Shown one piece after another: positions 45,933 through 56,623 of a DNA stretch of 64,000 nucleotides. The translations under genes were made by a program, and so were the position numbers. The notes under the pieces are model-generated. The model was not told the DNA's origin, made no database searches, and saw only the letters and a program-made list of their open reading frames with translations. The stretch comes from Bimastos eiseni (Eukaryota > Annelida > Clitellata > Crassiclitellata > Lumbricidae), in assembly GCA_959347315.1 (NCBI GenBank), contig OY365806.1:49768342-49832341 (forward strand). The letters run 5' to 3'. Every line of letters starts with the position of its first letter. Within the stretch, counting starts at the first letter, position 1.

Positions 45933-48900
45933 GTCAGTCTAGCTCGAATCATTACTATGCCTCAAAATCGTCCACCTCATATGCACTCAAAATTCTAGTC
46001 ATCTAATTTATTGCAAATATTATGATAACAGGCTTATATAGCGCACCTTCAGAAGAGATTCATCAGAGGCGATCTGTGCCTTCTGTAAAGCTCCAACCCG
46101 ACGCACCCGACGCACAAGTGCTGCGTCAAATCAGAGGGATTGTCCATTGGGTGAAGAATAGAATCCGATCGTTAAGAAACCAGAGAGCCAGAGAGACAGT
46201 GGAATGTTGACATAGGGAATGAAGCAGATGGAAGAACGCAGACGACTGGCACCAGAAGGAAGGAAGATGGCAGAGCCCACTTTCATTACTTGAAGGAGGA
46301 GACGGAGAGAAGAAGACAGAGGAAAACACCCAGCGGGAACGATGCAGAGGGATGTGTTAAGGTTGACAGAAATGGGAAATTTGTGAATTGGATCCACCAA
46401 CGTAAGAGTTTTTGAAGAGGAGTTTCTGCTTTATATTGAAAACGGCCGAGGGAAGGTGACAGGTGAGGAGAAGGAGACAGAGAGAAGGTGACAGATGAGG
46501 AGAAGGAGACAGAGGGAAGGTGACAGATGAGAAGAAGGAGACAGAGGGAAGGTGACAGAGGAGAAGGAATGATTGATAGAGCGGCTGGAAACAGACGGAA
46601 AGCAAGCCTACATACTTTCTTTTCCTACTTCACTATCCATGGCAGGTGAACTGCATTATTAGTTCATCCACACACTCGTCAAAGCATACTTGTGTAGCCA
46701 ACATAGGACCAACATAGGCCTACACAGTTACTGATAAAATTTGTATGCACACATTCCATCATGCATTCGGATTGAATTATTATTGCGCATCTCAACACAT
46801 CTGCTAAAGGTCATCCTTCGAATCAGTGACAAATTCAAGCAAACTTGACCTTACCTTGACCTTACCTTATCGCTGTAGTTGAGTTTTAAAAGACACGCGG
46901 TAAATCTATCGCGTTTTGATCGATACTCGACTGCGCTCCGACATAAATTAGCCTATACCTAAATTATACAAAAATTAAACACGAATTACACATACAGTGC
47001 AACGTTGTTTGCATTCTTGTTGTTAGCGAATAATTTTCAAAACTATTCGTGTGATTCTGAATTGCAAATGAAATGCGTCAAGTGTTGATCTCGTCAACCA
47101 GAGAAAACGTCGATTAAACCTGTCATCAATATATTATGTACATCATGGCCATCAATTGACGCTTAGACATGCAAGCATATATACATACATATACATGTAC
47201 ATACGTAGGCCTATATATAATGCATGCATAATGCAAACACTATAATTACTTTCCAAAGTACTTTGATTATATTAGTCATGAATTATCTAAGTCGTCGTAA
47301 CTTGTAGGTATACGTATAAGGGTTACAACTCAGATGAAAGCGCTTAGTAAATACAGAACAATAATACTATTAAAAAAGATTATTTTATGATATGATTTAC
47401 AATTTAATGAAAGTATTAAAATTGATATCTGTTCAGTTGTGTTAAAACCGCGTCACTCGACCAAAGAACCACAGTCAGGGCAAAGGTCAAGAATAATCAA
47501 CAAAGCAGGTGGTCAGCTGATTCATTGTTTGTACGATTATTCACTCGTTATTGACTTAATGTCTAATACAAAGACAAATGGACTTACATACAAGTAGACA
47601 GGCATACGATCAGACACATAATCATATACAATCACACATTCATACAATTAGGCTTAGACATAGACACACATATAATCATGCAGGCAGACAATGAAACAGG
47701 CACTCATACTGACATTGAGACTGACTGCATTACTATTAATTAATTAATTAATTAAGGATCGATTCATTAGTTGATTGAGTAAAAATTCAGACAGGCAGTG
47801 ACAATCAGAAAAAGGGACATTCGAGCATATATGTCATCTATTGCATATCATAATCATAGACTCGTACATCATAAGGCGCTACTCAAAGATAAGCAATTAT
47901 AGAATACCAGTGTATGCTCATAAATCACTATCAATGCGTCGAGTCAGATGATTTGTCCAGAAGTACTGCGTTGAGTTGGTCCGTGGTTCTCGCGAGGCCA
48001 GCGTCAGAAGGGTCCAGAGGGAACCATGGGTTACTGTGAGGGCGCTGTAATCATGTTAACGTAAACATGAAAGCAGTGATTGAAGTGGATCGAGCAGAAT
48101 ACGATTTATATAAATTACTATCAATAATTGAAAATAACTGTATTGCAAAATCTGCTTATAGGGAGTTTGCAGAGACTCGGTTCATTTTCAAACTCATCGG
48201 TTCCCGTGAAAAGAGGCGGATCCATTCTATCGCTAAAGGAATGGAAGCAGGAAAGTTAGTTTATCTCTGGTTTTATTCACGCCAAAAGCCATTATTTATG
48301 GTTTGTTCCAAACCGATAGACGTTCAACATTGCATCTCACCTCGGGTTACGATTTCCCATCTGAATCTCACAAATTCTCTCACAATCCACCCGTCCTGTC
48401 GTTATCATTTCTCATCAATCACTCTCTATGCTTTCCATTAAAACTAATCAGCCGCATCTTATTCTTCCATAATCTGCACTGAACGACCTACCTTAACCAG
48501 CTCTATACTACTTTAGCATATAGCGCCTTTATACGTTAGCAAAAGGTGCTACGTAAATAACCAGGTATTTGGCCTACACTACCATACATTACCACATCAT
48601 ATATCCCACACTAATCTCGTGTAAACCTACCCTAATTTAACGGCTTTCGAATCTGTAGATCATTCGAACTTATAACTGACTCTTCTATCCTATTTAACCT
48701 ATGACGTTGCATTTACTCATGACAAAACAATCAAGTCTTTGACTTTTGTGCGTACATGTAACTGGTTAACAATCAATTTGTTAACAACAGTACTTCAGAG
48801 AACGACACAAATTATCTGTATGACCAAATGCATGAACTTGTAACTCATACTTCAACTTAGACTAACACGGCCAACCAGCCGACGTGAAGGAAGTGTTATG

Positions 48901-49225
48901 ACACATTGCTTTTGCGACTGTCTTTCTATCCTATCTTCATAAGTCCATGGTTCTCGTTGACGTCATATATTGGGGTCAAACATCGACCAATAAAAAGGTT
49001 CATTGAACATTTAAAAAAAAATTCTCTTCAATGACAAGCGTGTGCTTGATAAGCGCGCAAAAGTCGAGCAGTTACAAACAAATTCAAACGCCAGATGACT
49101 CGCCAAAAGACTAGGTAACCCAGCAGCAAGTCAGCAAACGAGTTTACAAGCAGCCCGATGACTATTCAATATGACGCCAAGAACTGTTCGATACCAACGA
49201 ACGCCTAATTTCGTTCGCACCTTCT
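45933..49225. other. Presumed intron or intergenic, no further exon recognised
   Basis: Contains TATATAGCGC relics at 46035-46044 and near 48517-48526, a 32-bp minisatellite, AATT repeats near 47735-47752 and CATACA-type repeats near 47180. A 124-codon frame at 48067-48441 has no recognisable homology. Nothing else was seen. Confidence 0.5.
46450..46567. repeat. 32-bp minisatellite, nearly four copies
   Basis: GAAGGTGACAGATGAGGAGA units start at 46452, 46484, 46516 and 46548 (period 32). The purine-rich strand gives spurious frames. Confidence 0.88.
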
Positions 49226-49359
49226 ATTTTATTTAATATGTAGGCTATACAGTGCCTCACCCTAGTCAGCGTTTTATTTTAGTGGCAATTCGATTTTATT
49301 TCATGTGTAGGCTACACAGTGTCTCACACTAGTCTGTGTTTTATCTTAGTGGCAATTCG
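49226..49359 (+). repeat. 67-bp tandem duplication carrying a splice-acceptor-like site
   Basis: Copy 1 (49226-49292) and copy 2 (49293-49359) both read ATTTTATTT...GTAGGCTA...CAGTG...TCTTAGTGGCAATTCG or a close variant. Each ends with a T-rich tract and TTAG|TGGCAATTCG. The second AG (49348-49349) opens directly into the giant reading frame. Confidence 0.85.
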
Positions 49360-49366
49360 CAACAAG

Positions 49367-52300
49367 ATGCGTTCCGTTGACGATTTGGCGTTTACTGCAG
49401 ACAAAGCGTCTCTCATGAGCGGCCTCGGATACTCTTTGTCAGTCGATGTTGGAGACAGCGATGATCCTGACTTGGATGAACAGTTCCACTACCTGTCTCG
49501 TCACCGTCTCAAGCGTCCGATTCCAGCTGCAACCACAAGACTAGTGTTTCCAGAAGTGGAACCAAGTCGTCTGGTTCCTGTTCCCAACCGCTCCACAACA
49601 AACGCTTCAAGGTCCGACCGCGAGTCGACCAAGGAAAAGATTATCACTTCCTCGGAACAGTCTGGTGATGAATGCGTGAAGCAAAGATCAAAACGAAACC
49701 AAAGCAAGGTAAAGAGAGCTGTAAAGAAATCAACTTCAATTCCAGGTCATTCTACTCTTGAAAAAGCTCAAGTTGAAGTTGTTAAAGAGTTTGGTTCTGA
49801 AGTGGAACAGTCTGATGATGAATGCGTGAAACAGAGTTCAAAACGAAACCAAAGCAAGGTAAAGAAAGCTGTAAAGAAATCGACTTCAATTCCAGTTCGT
49901 TCTACTCTTGAAACAGCTCAAGTTGAAGTTGTTAAAGAGTTTGGTTCTGAAGTGGAACAGTCTGATGATGAATGCGTGAAACAGAGTTCAAAACAAAACC
50001 AAAGCAAGGTAAAGAAAGCTGTAAAGAAATCGAATTCAATTCCAGGTCATTCTATTCTTGAAACAGCTCAAGTTGAAGTTGCTAAAGAGTTTGGTTCTGA
50101 AGTGGAACAGTCTGATGATGAATGCGTGAAACAGAGTTCAAAACGAATCCAAAGCAAGGTAAAGAAAGCTGTAAAGAAATCGACTTCAATTCCAGTTCAT
50201 TCTACTCTTGAAACAGCTCAAGTTGAAGTTGTTAAAGAGTTTGGTTCTGAAACGGAACAGTCTGATGATGAATGCGTGAAACAGAGATCAAAACGAAACC
50301 AAAGCAAGGTAAAGAAAGCTGTAAAGAAATCGACTTCAATTCCAGTTCATTCTACTCTTGAAACAGCTCAAGTTGAAGTTGTTGAAGAGTTTGATTCTGA
50401 AGCGGAGCAGTCTCAGGATGAATTCCTGAAGCAGAGTTCAAAACGAAACCAAAGCAAGGTTAATAAAGTTGTAAAGAAATCGACTTCAATTCCAGGTTGT
50501 TCTACTCTTGAAACTGCACAAGCTGAAGTTGTTGAAGAGTTTGGTTCTGAAGTGGAACAGTCTGATGATGAGTGCGTGAAACAGAGTTCAAAACGAAACC
50601 AAAGCAAGGTAAAGAAAGCTGTAAAGAAATCGACTTCAATTCCAGTTCATTCTACTCTTGAAACAGCTCAAGTTGAAGTTGTTAAAGAGGTTGGTTCTGA
50701 AGTGGAACAGTCTGATGATGAATGCGTGAAACAGAGTTCAAAACGAAACCAAAGCAGGGCAAAGAAAGCTGTAAAGAAATCGACTTCAATTCCAGATCGT
50801 TCTACTCTTGAAACAGGTCACGCTGAAGTTGTTGAAGAGTTTGGTCTTCATGCGGAACAGTCTGATGATGAATTCCTGAAGCAGAGTTCAAACCGAATCC
50901 AAAGCAAGATAAGGAAAGTTGTAAAGAAACTGACTTCAATTCCAGTTCATTCTATTCTTGAAACAACTCAAGTTGAAAAGTTTGGTTCTGATGCTCGAAG
51001 TTCATCGGATTTGGAACGACCTCGAGCGATCTGCGACGGAGATGTTTGGAGAATGCGCGGAGAGAAGTTGGCCGATGTTTGCCAGAAAATGCTTCAGATG
51101 TTTCCGGAGAGCAAGATGCAAACTTTGCATCTCCAGAACATTTCGATTCGAGTGCCATTTGAAAAGAGGGATATCGTTGACGTGAGCATGAAGCCATTGA
51201 ACGACAGCGTTTGGATGAAGCAGAACGCTGCAGTTAAAGGTGTCGATATGCATGAACAACCTAAAGTTAAAGAAGACAAGGAAGACAGGTTAAAGGTCAA
51301 ACATCGACGAATGCTTCCAACAGAAGGAGACAGTAATAAAGGCGACGATGAACTGTTAGTTAATGAATCGTTCGTTAATCACTGTAGACTCAACACTTTA
51401 CAAACACAGCCCATAAATGGGGAAAGCAATGAATTGGATGCAGCTGTTGCATCCAACCTTCAAAATGAACTCTCGAATTCAGATGCACAACGTTCCAGGC
51501 ATCCAAACAAAAGCCATAGTTTAAGTCGTCCACTAAACTCTGAAATCAAGCAACAAGAGACTACATCAGTTTTTGACGCTGCAGCCCACCAAAGGACCCG
51601 CAAAGGATCCGGAAAGACACGAAATAAGAGAAAGGGTCCCCGATCAAAGTCTGTACCTGAGTTTAGCCAAGAGATAATCGCTGTCACAGGGCAACACAAT
51701 GAAACAGATGCAAAGAACAACGACCGAAAAGAGGAGCAATACGATGAGAACTACAATATTGTCGTTGTTAGTGAAGAGCCAGTGGAAGGAACGAGACAGA
51801 AGTCGAAACCAAAGAAAAGAGGGAATCGACGATCATTGCAATTAGCAGCAAGAGGAACTCAAGCACAAAAGAAGACAAAAGCGTCAAAGAAAATGATAAA
51901 TGAAGCAAGAAAGTCCGGGCGAGTAGATAATCTAACACTCAAATCAGTAGAAGACGAGGCCAACGGAACAACCTTCGAAGAGAATGAAGCATTTTTCGAA
52001 ATTAGAACATTTGCAGAAATCGAGGCAAGAACTTCAGAGCAATTGGAACACGAGAAAAGCACGTCAAAAGTAGCAATAACCAAGGTAACCAATTTGAAGC
52101 AGGCAAAACGCAGGCCAGTATCATCGATAGGGAACGAGGCGGAAATGCCAGGCCAAACCGGAAACCTGGAATTAGATCACAAAATTAAACCTCACAAGAA
52201 GATCCCAAAGACATCTGGAAAAGTAAATCGTCTTAGCAAACGAGAGCGGAACGTTACAATCATCGGAAGCGAGTTTTCACTCTTATCTGAAAACGATTTA

Positions 52301-55300
52301 CCCGACAGTATTAGCGGAATAAATTCATCTTCACCTAGGCTTATAGCGAACGCCAACGATTCTGTAGACCCTGATGTCTTGGCAGTGACAAAAATTACCG
52401 ATAAAAGTGAAGGTGCAGTTACATCTGGAGACATAGAAGATGCATGCACAGTCAATTTGAAGCCTATTATTAAAAAGAAAAGGAAAAAAAAGAAGATTAT
52501 TTCTAAACCAAAAGTCGTTCGCAAAACTGCTGCAGTTGACAGAAAGAAACGCGAAGACTTAAGATTGCGAGAGGATTTGAATTATCACAAAGATATGGAA
52601 CACAGCGAAGATTTAAGAGTTTTCAGAGATTTGGAAAACTTCGAACTTTTTGCAGACTCCGGAGTTTTTCCGGATGGGGAAATCATCGTTCAGATGGACC
52701 GTGAGCCTAAAAGTGGAGTTCGGCGACCAGACGGATCCAACGAAACCCTTAATGGGGTCCATGAGCGTGACAGGGAAAAACGAGAAGAGAACTTGGAAAC
52801 TGCTTCGAAGAACATAAATAAAGCAAGCAAGCAAATAAAGCACGTAGAAAACAAAGTAGAGAATGATACAAGAGATGTGATAGATGGAATTACTCTTTCG
52901 GAAAGGAGGGAGAAGACCGAGGATGAATTTGAGGAGCAGATTATCGTCATGGACCGGGAGCCAAGAGGCGGAACTGTGCGCTTAAATAGAACCATAGAAC
53001 GTTTAAGTGTCGTCGAAGTAGCAGAAAGAAAACGTTCGCCTGGAATCGTTAGCGATTCGCAAAGCCTTACAAGTTCTCAATTTAGTCTGAGAGAGAACAG
53101 TCGGCCACCAGCAACCAAGGATCACAATGTAAAACAAGCGATTAAGAAAAGTAGAGATGCTTTGAATGAAGACTCACCAGAGATAACACACGAAAAGTTT
53201 CAAATACACGAAGTTAGTAGTGGAATCGTTGGAGATGGTTATGGTTTAAAGTCTTTGCATAACCTTAGAGGCGATTTAAATGTATCGAAAGCAGAGGAAT
53301 CGACTGATCACGGGACCACATTGTCATCTACTGAGAGTAGGAACTCAGCTAGCAATTGTCGACCGGAGTTTAGTAATGCCACAAGTCCTGAGTTGAAGTA
53401 TATTCCTGCAAGCAATAAACACATGAATAAGACACTCATAAAAGAGGCTCAGCAGGATACAGCCGCTTCTAAGAAACCCGCACAACAAGTAATCAACACA
53501 GCAAGCCGCTTGGAGGAAACCAAGCGTAAAAAGATGTCTAGCTTGAAAAATTCCGAGAAAGCTGTAGAATCCATCAGTTCTGATGAATCCAGTAGGGAAT
53601 TTCTCCGATCGGCAAATCCCTCATGTCAGCTATCCACTGTGTCAGACCAAAGAGATGTCATAACTTTAAACACGCAGCAGGATATGACGGCATCAGGAAG
53701 ACTTAGTTTAAACGCTTCTGAGCATCCGAAAAGTGAGCCTAATGATCCAAAACTCAGCGCAATGAATTCGGATAAGGCGAATAGAACAACAAACTCTTTA
53801 AGACCATCGGCGGACGTGAACACAATCGCGAGAGAAACGGATTTCAGAATTGAAAATTCTGAGAACAATGCACAAGTATCAAGAGTCTTTACGATGGATG
53901 CTGCACAAAACCGACTTCCGCAAGTGACATCTCCGGTAGGTTTACTAAATAATACCAGAGACCAAGAAAAAACCAATAACGATATGACGAACGAACAGAC
54001 ATTGATCTTGAAAGCCTTGGCTGAGCGAATCAGAAGTGGTGAAGTAGAAATCATTATAGTCAACAAAATGACACCCAAAAAAGATAATACACATTCTTCA
54101 CCAGGTAATAAGACGAATCCTATATCTGGTAATCTTATAAACATTTTGAATGCAAATGACGCTGTTGAGAAAGTCGACGCATCAAAGTCCCCATTGGTCC
54201 TCATGACAGACGAGGAAACTTCGCAGTCTACGAAATGTAACGAAATAAAATTCATTGATTCTGACGATTCCGCTGATATTCTTGAGACGCGTGACCACGT
54301 AATTAAACTAACGGGCAAATTGGGAACTGACAGCAACGAAAAACATATCGACTCATCTGCGACTAAAGGGAACTTACCTGAAAACCGGTCAGGCACACCT
54401 AGACTTACGGCAGGTAAACCAGAAACTAAGCTGGATTTATCTGCAACAAAAGCATACTTGTCACAAACTAAAATAGGCTTACCTGGAGCTAAAGTGGACA
54501 TTCCTGGAAGTAAAGTCAACTTAGGTGGAACAAAGTTAGATTTACCTGTAACAAAGGCACACTTGTCACAAACTGAAGTAGATTTACCTGTAACTAAACT
54601 GGACCTTACTGGAACCAAAGTTAACTTAAGCAGAACTAAGTTAGATTTACCTGAAGCTAGTTTAGACTTACAAGGAACCAAAGTTAACGTCAGCGCCAAT
54701 CAACCAAAGTCCCGGATGCTAAATGACCAGCGCTCTGGAAACATGGTTGTCGTACAGGACACTTCATTGCCAGCTAGTCCCATTGTACGCAATGACATAG
54801 CTTCGAACATAGCATCAGAAAGAAATAGCAATTCAACAGCAATTTCTTGCTTTGACCAAACGCTGGAAAGTGCTGTGAATGTGAACACCTCAATGAGGAT
54901 AGTCCAATCAAGCGGAAAGACTGAGCAGGGAAATATTCAGCATGGAGCATTCATTGAAGCGTTGCCTCGGACCATTTCGAATCCGACAGAAACCAGAAAA
55001 TCCAATTCTATTGAAGTCGGAATTGTTCCACCAAAACCAAAGCCAAGAAATTCAATCGGTGATGGCAGATTCGAAGTAATGCAGCAAAACTCAACAACAA
55101 AACAATCCGCATTCGCTTCAACGATTATTCAAACCCAACACAAACTAACAAACAAGTTAAATAACGAAGGCCTAGATGGAGTTAAAATACCCGCATGGCA
55201 CATAAAACCAATACCCAGAACAAACTCACAAATCCAGCAAAAGCCAACAACTTCAGAGTCAAACGACACAAAAAACTCCGATGGTCCATTTCCACAGCAG

Positions 55301-56623
55301 AAGCAACCACAGCCCACACCCAGAGCAAAACCAACGACCATAACAAATATATCTCAGGCTCAACTTTCAAACCATCTGTCACCAAATGACCCGACTGTTT
55401 TAGAGAACAAAAGTGGTCCTAATCAACAGGACTGGTCGGGGGAGAGTACTGATTTGCACTTTAATCCAACGACAAAAGGAGATTCGATGAAATCTTCTCC
55501 TGTTCGTGAAACGCAGGCAAAATTAGACAAAATTAAACCACCCAAGGAATCATCATTGACTAATAAATATTCCGCTGTTGCGTCTCAAGTAGGCCTAACA
55601 ACTTCTGGCAACGATTCGTCGCTGTCAGTTATAATGACAACAATTCCGATAGAAGAGCCATGCAAAACGACTCAGATATCAACAGGTCCAATGGAAATGT
55701 CATCCGCAGCGACTCAAACAACCACAGCACCAGTAGAAAGGCTATCTACAGAGACACAGGCGACACCCGTTTTTGACAAGAACTCATTGACGTCACATTT
55801 GCCGTTCAGTAACATAGGTCTGAGCACGACATCTAACATTGCTTTTAATTATCGACCAATAATTGGACGTCGCTTTGCGACAAGTATTTCGCCTGTCGTA
55901 ACAAACCACGATCGCAACACTTTTGCACTTGGTCACCGCTACACGCCATTCTCTTCACCTCAGCATAGTTGGTGGAATGTGTATACAAGGAAACTAGTCC
56001 CAGACTACGCTAGACAGACTGGATTACTGCGTAATCACAGCGCTAAGCTTCAGGATGGCTACACTGTCGAAAAAAGTCGCCAATCACAGCAAATACACAG
56101 TACTGGACGAACTTGGTCTTCATATAGTATTGACCAGTTGTCCAATTCGACTGTAACCACTCAATTAGATTTCACTCAGGGAAACCGAGATGTTGACCCG
56201 AAAAGCCTTCAGAAAATTCAACGTTCAGAGCAACAGGAGATCTCAGAACAAAGAGAAAGTGGACGAAATGATGACGACGTTACGCCCAACACTTCGACAT
56301 TGATGCCAACACACTCTCTGCGTGCACCGTCAACCAATGGTCATTTGTTGGGAGAGTCTAACGTGTCTTGTGCACCATTTACTGAGGCAAACGATGCTTC
56401 TTGCCTCAGTTGGGAGCAACGTAATCCGCCCATCAGTTTGCCAAAAGACCCAGATTCCAGAGTCTCGACAGAAACAGAGAAAACTGTGTTAGAAAACTCC
56501 AATAATGGTAAAAAAGTAACTGTACAACGCGAGTCGAGTGCGGAACGGAATAAAGAAGAGTACGTGAGTACAGTGGTTACACATGAGTACGGTGAAGTCA
56601 TTGTCTTATATTCAGCAACCTAG
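49367..56623 (+). CDS. Giant single-exon frame: 2,418-residue repetitive, disordered, charged protein
   Basis: The frame is open for 7.3 kb. The likely first Met of its own is at 49367 (MRSVDDLAF), but the frame extends upstream to an acceptor at 49350 and could be a 3' exon. Residues about 97-546 are nine head-to-tail 50-residue repeats (EQSDDECVKQSSKRNQSKVK, KAVKKSTSIP...). A basic patch KKKRKKKK lies near residue 1040. Residues about 1685-1778 hold short TKxDLPxT-type repeats of about 7 residues. A PPKPKPR proline motif (about residue 1888) and QPQPTPRAKP could bind SH3 domains. It ends GEVIVLYSAT with TAG. It is Ser/Thr/Lys/Glu/Asn-rich, with no membrane segment or globular domain recognised, so it is probably a disordered scaffold. 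ATTAAA at 56663-56668 may be the polyadenylation signal. Selection for an open frame this long makes a real gene very likely; the function is unknown. Confidence 0.88.
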   Translation: MRSVDDLAFTADKASLMSGLGYSLSVDVGDSDDPDLDEQFHYLSRHRLKRPIPAATTRLVFPEVEPSRLVPVPNRSTTNASRSDRESTKEKIITSSEQSGDECVKQRSKRNQSKVKRAVKKSTSIPGHSTLEKAQVEVVKEFGSEVEQSDDECVKQSSKRNQSKVKKAVKKSTSIPVRSTLETAQVEVVKEFGSEVEQSDDECVKQSSKQNQSKVKKAVKKSNSIPGHSILETAQVEVAKEFGSEVEQSDDECVKQSSKRIQSKVKKAVKKSTSIPVHSTLETAQVEVVKEFGSETEQSDDECVKQRSKRNQSKVKKAVKKSTSIPVHSTLETAQVEVVEEFDSEAEQSQDEFLKQSSKRNQSKVNKVVKKSTSIPGCSTLETAQAEVVEEFGSEVEQSDDECVKQSSKRNQSKVKKAVKKSTSIPVHSTLETAQVEVVKEVGSEVEQSDDECVKQSSKRNQSRAKKAVKKSTSIPDRSTLETGHAEVVEEFGLHAEQSDDEFLKQSSNRIQSKIRKVVKKLTSIPVHSILETTQVEKFGSDARSSSDLERPRAICDGDVWRMRGEKLADVCQKMLQMFPESKMQTLHLQNISIRVPFEKRDIVDVSMKPLNDSVWMKQNAAVKGVDMHEQPKVKEDKEDRLKVKHRRMLPTEGDSNKGDDELLVNESFVNHCRLNTLQTQPINGESNELDAAVASNLQNELSNSDAQRSRHPNKSHSLSRPLNSEIKQQETTSVFDAAAHQRTRKGSGKTRNKRKGPRSKSVPEFSQEIIAVTGQHNETDAKNNDRKEEQYDENYNIVVVSEEPVEGTRQKSKPKKRGNRRSLQLAARGTQAQKKTKASKKMINEARKSGRVDNLTLKSVEDEANGTTFEENEAFFEIRTFAEIEARTSEQLEHEKSTSKVAITKVTNLKQAKRRPVSSIGNEAEMPGQTGNLELDHKIKPHKKIPKTSGKVNRLSKRERNVTIIGSEFSLLSENDLPDSISGINSSSPRLIANANDSVDPDVLAVTKITDKSEGAVTSGDIEDACTVNLKPIIKKKRKKKKIISKPKVVRKTAAVDRKKREDLRLREDLNYHKDMEHSEDLRVFRDLENFELFADSGVFPDGEIIVQMDREPKSGVRRPDGSNETLNGVHERDREKREENLETASKNINKASKQIKHVENKVENDTRDVIDGITLSERREKTEDEFEEQIIVMDREPRGGTVRLNRTIERLSVVEVAERKRSPGIVSDSQSLTSSQFSLRENSRPPATKDHNVKQAIKKSRDALNEDSPEITHEKFQIHEVSSGIVGDGYGLKSLHNLRGDLNVSKAEESTDHGTTLSSTESRNSASNCRPEFSNATSPELKYIPASNKHMNKTLIKEAQQDTAASKKPAQQVINTASRLEETKRKKMSSLKNSEKAVESISSDESSREFLRSANPSCQLSTVSDQRDVITLNTQQDMTASGRLSLNASEHPKSEPNDPKLSAMNSDKANRTTNSLRPSADVNTIARETDFRIENSENNAQVSRVFTMDAAQNRLPQVTSPVGLLNNTRDQEKTNNDMTNEQTLILKALAERIRSGEVEIIIVNKMTPKKDNTHSSPGNKTNPISGNLINILNANDAVEKVDASKSPLVLMTDEETSQSTKCNEIKFIDSDDSADILETRDHVIKLTGKLGTDSNEKHIDSSATKGNLPENRSGTPRLTAGKPETKLDLSATKAYLSQTKIGLPGAKVDIPGSKVNLGGTKLDLPVTKAHLSQTEVDLPVTKLDLTGTKVNLSRTKLDLPEASLDLQGTKVNVSANQPKSRMLNDQRSGNMVVVQDTSLPASPIVRNDIASNIASERNSNSTAISCFDQTLESAVNVNTSMRIVQSSGKTEQGNIQHGAFIEALPRTISNPTETRKSNSIEVGIVPPKPKPRNSIGDGRFEVMQQNSTTKQSAFASTIIQTQHKLTNKLNNEGLDGVKIPAWHIKPIPRTNSQIQQKPTTSESNDTKNSDGPFPQQKQPQPTPRAKPTTITNISQAQLSNHLSPNDPTVLENKSGPNQQDWSGESTDLHFNPTTKGDSMKSSPVRETQAKLDKIKPPKESSLTNKYSAVASQVGLTTSGNDSSLSVIMTTIPIEEPCKTTQISTGPMEMSSAATQTTTAPVERLSTETQATPVFDKNSLTSHLPFSNIGLSTTSNIAFNYRPIIGRRFATSISPVVTNHDRNTFALGHRYTPFSSPQHSWWNVYTRKLVPDYARQTGLLRNHSAKLQDGYTVEKSRQSQQIHSTGRTWSSYSIDQLSNSTVTTQLDFTQGNRDVDPKSLQKIQRSEQQEISEQRESGRNDDDVTPNTSTLMPTHSLRAPSTNGHLLGESNVSCAPFTEANDASCLSWEQRNPPISLPKDPDSRVSTETEKTVLENSNNGKKVTVQRESSAERNKEEYVSTVVTHEYGEVIVLYSAT
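49655..51005 (+). repeat. Nine 150-bp in-frame coding repeats
   Basis: Units start at 49655, 49805, 49955, 50105, 50255, 50405, 50555, 50705 and 50855, an exact 150-bp period with no indels between units except at the end of the last one. The first and last units are the most diverged. Copies differ mainly by single substitutions. Confidence 0.95.

Noticed and set aside
48067..48441. 124-codon plus-strand frame
   Set aside because: Has a Met and fair composition, but no recognisable domain, no clear splice sites and a tail resembling random non-coding sequence. Kept as unsupported.
53626..54699. 357-codon minus-strand frame
   Set aside because: Lies fully antisense to the giant plus-strand frame. 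Its Ser/Val/Leu-rich sequence mirrors the short repeats of that gene.
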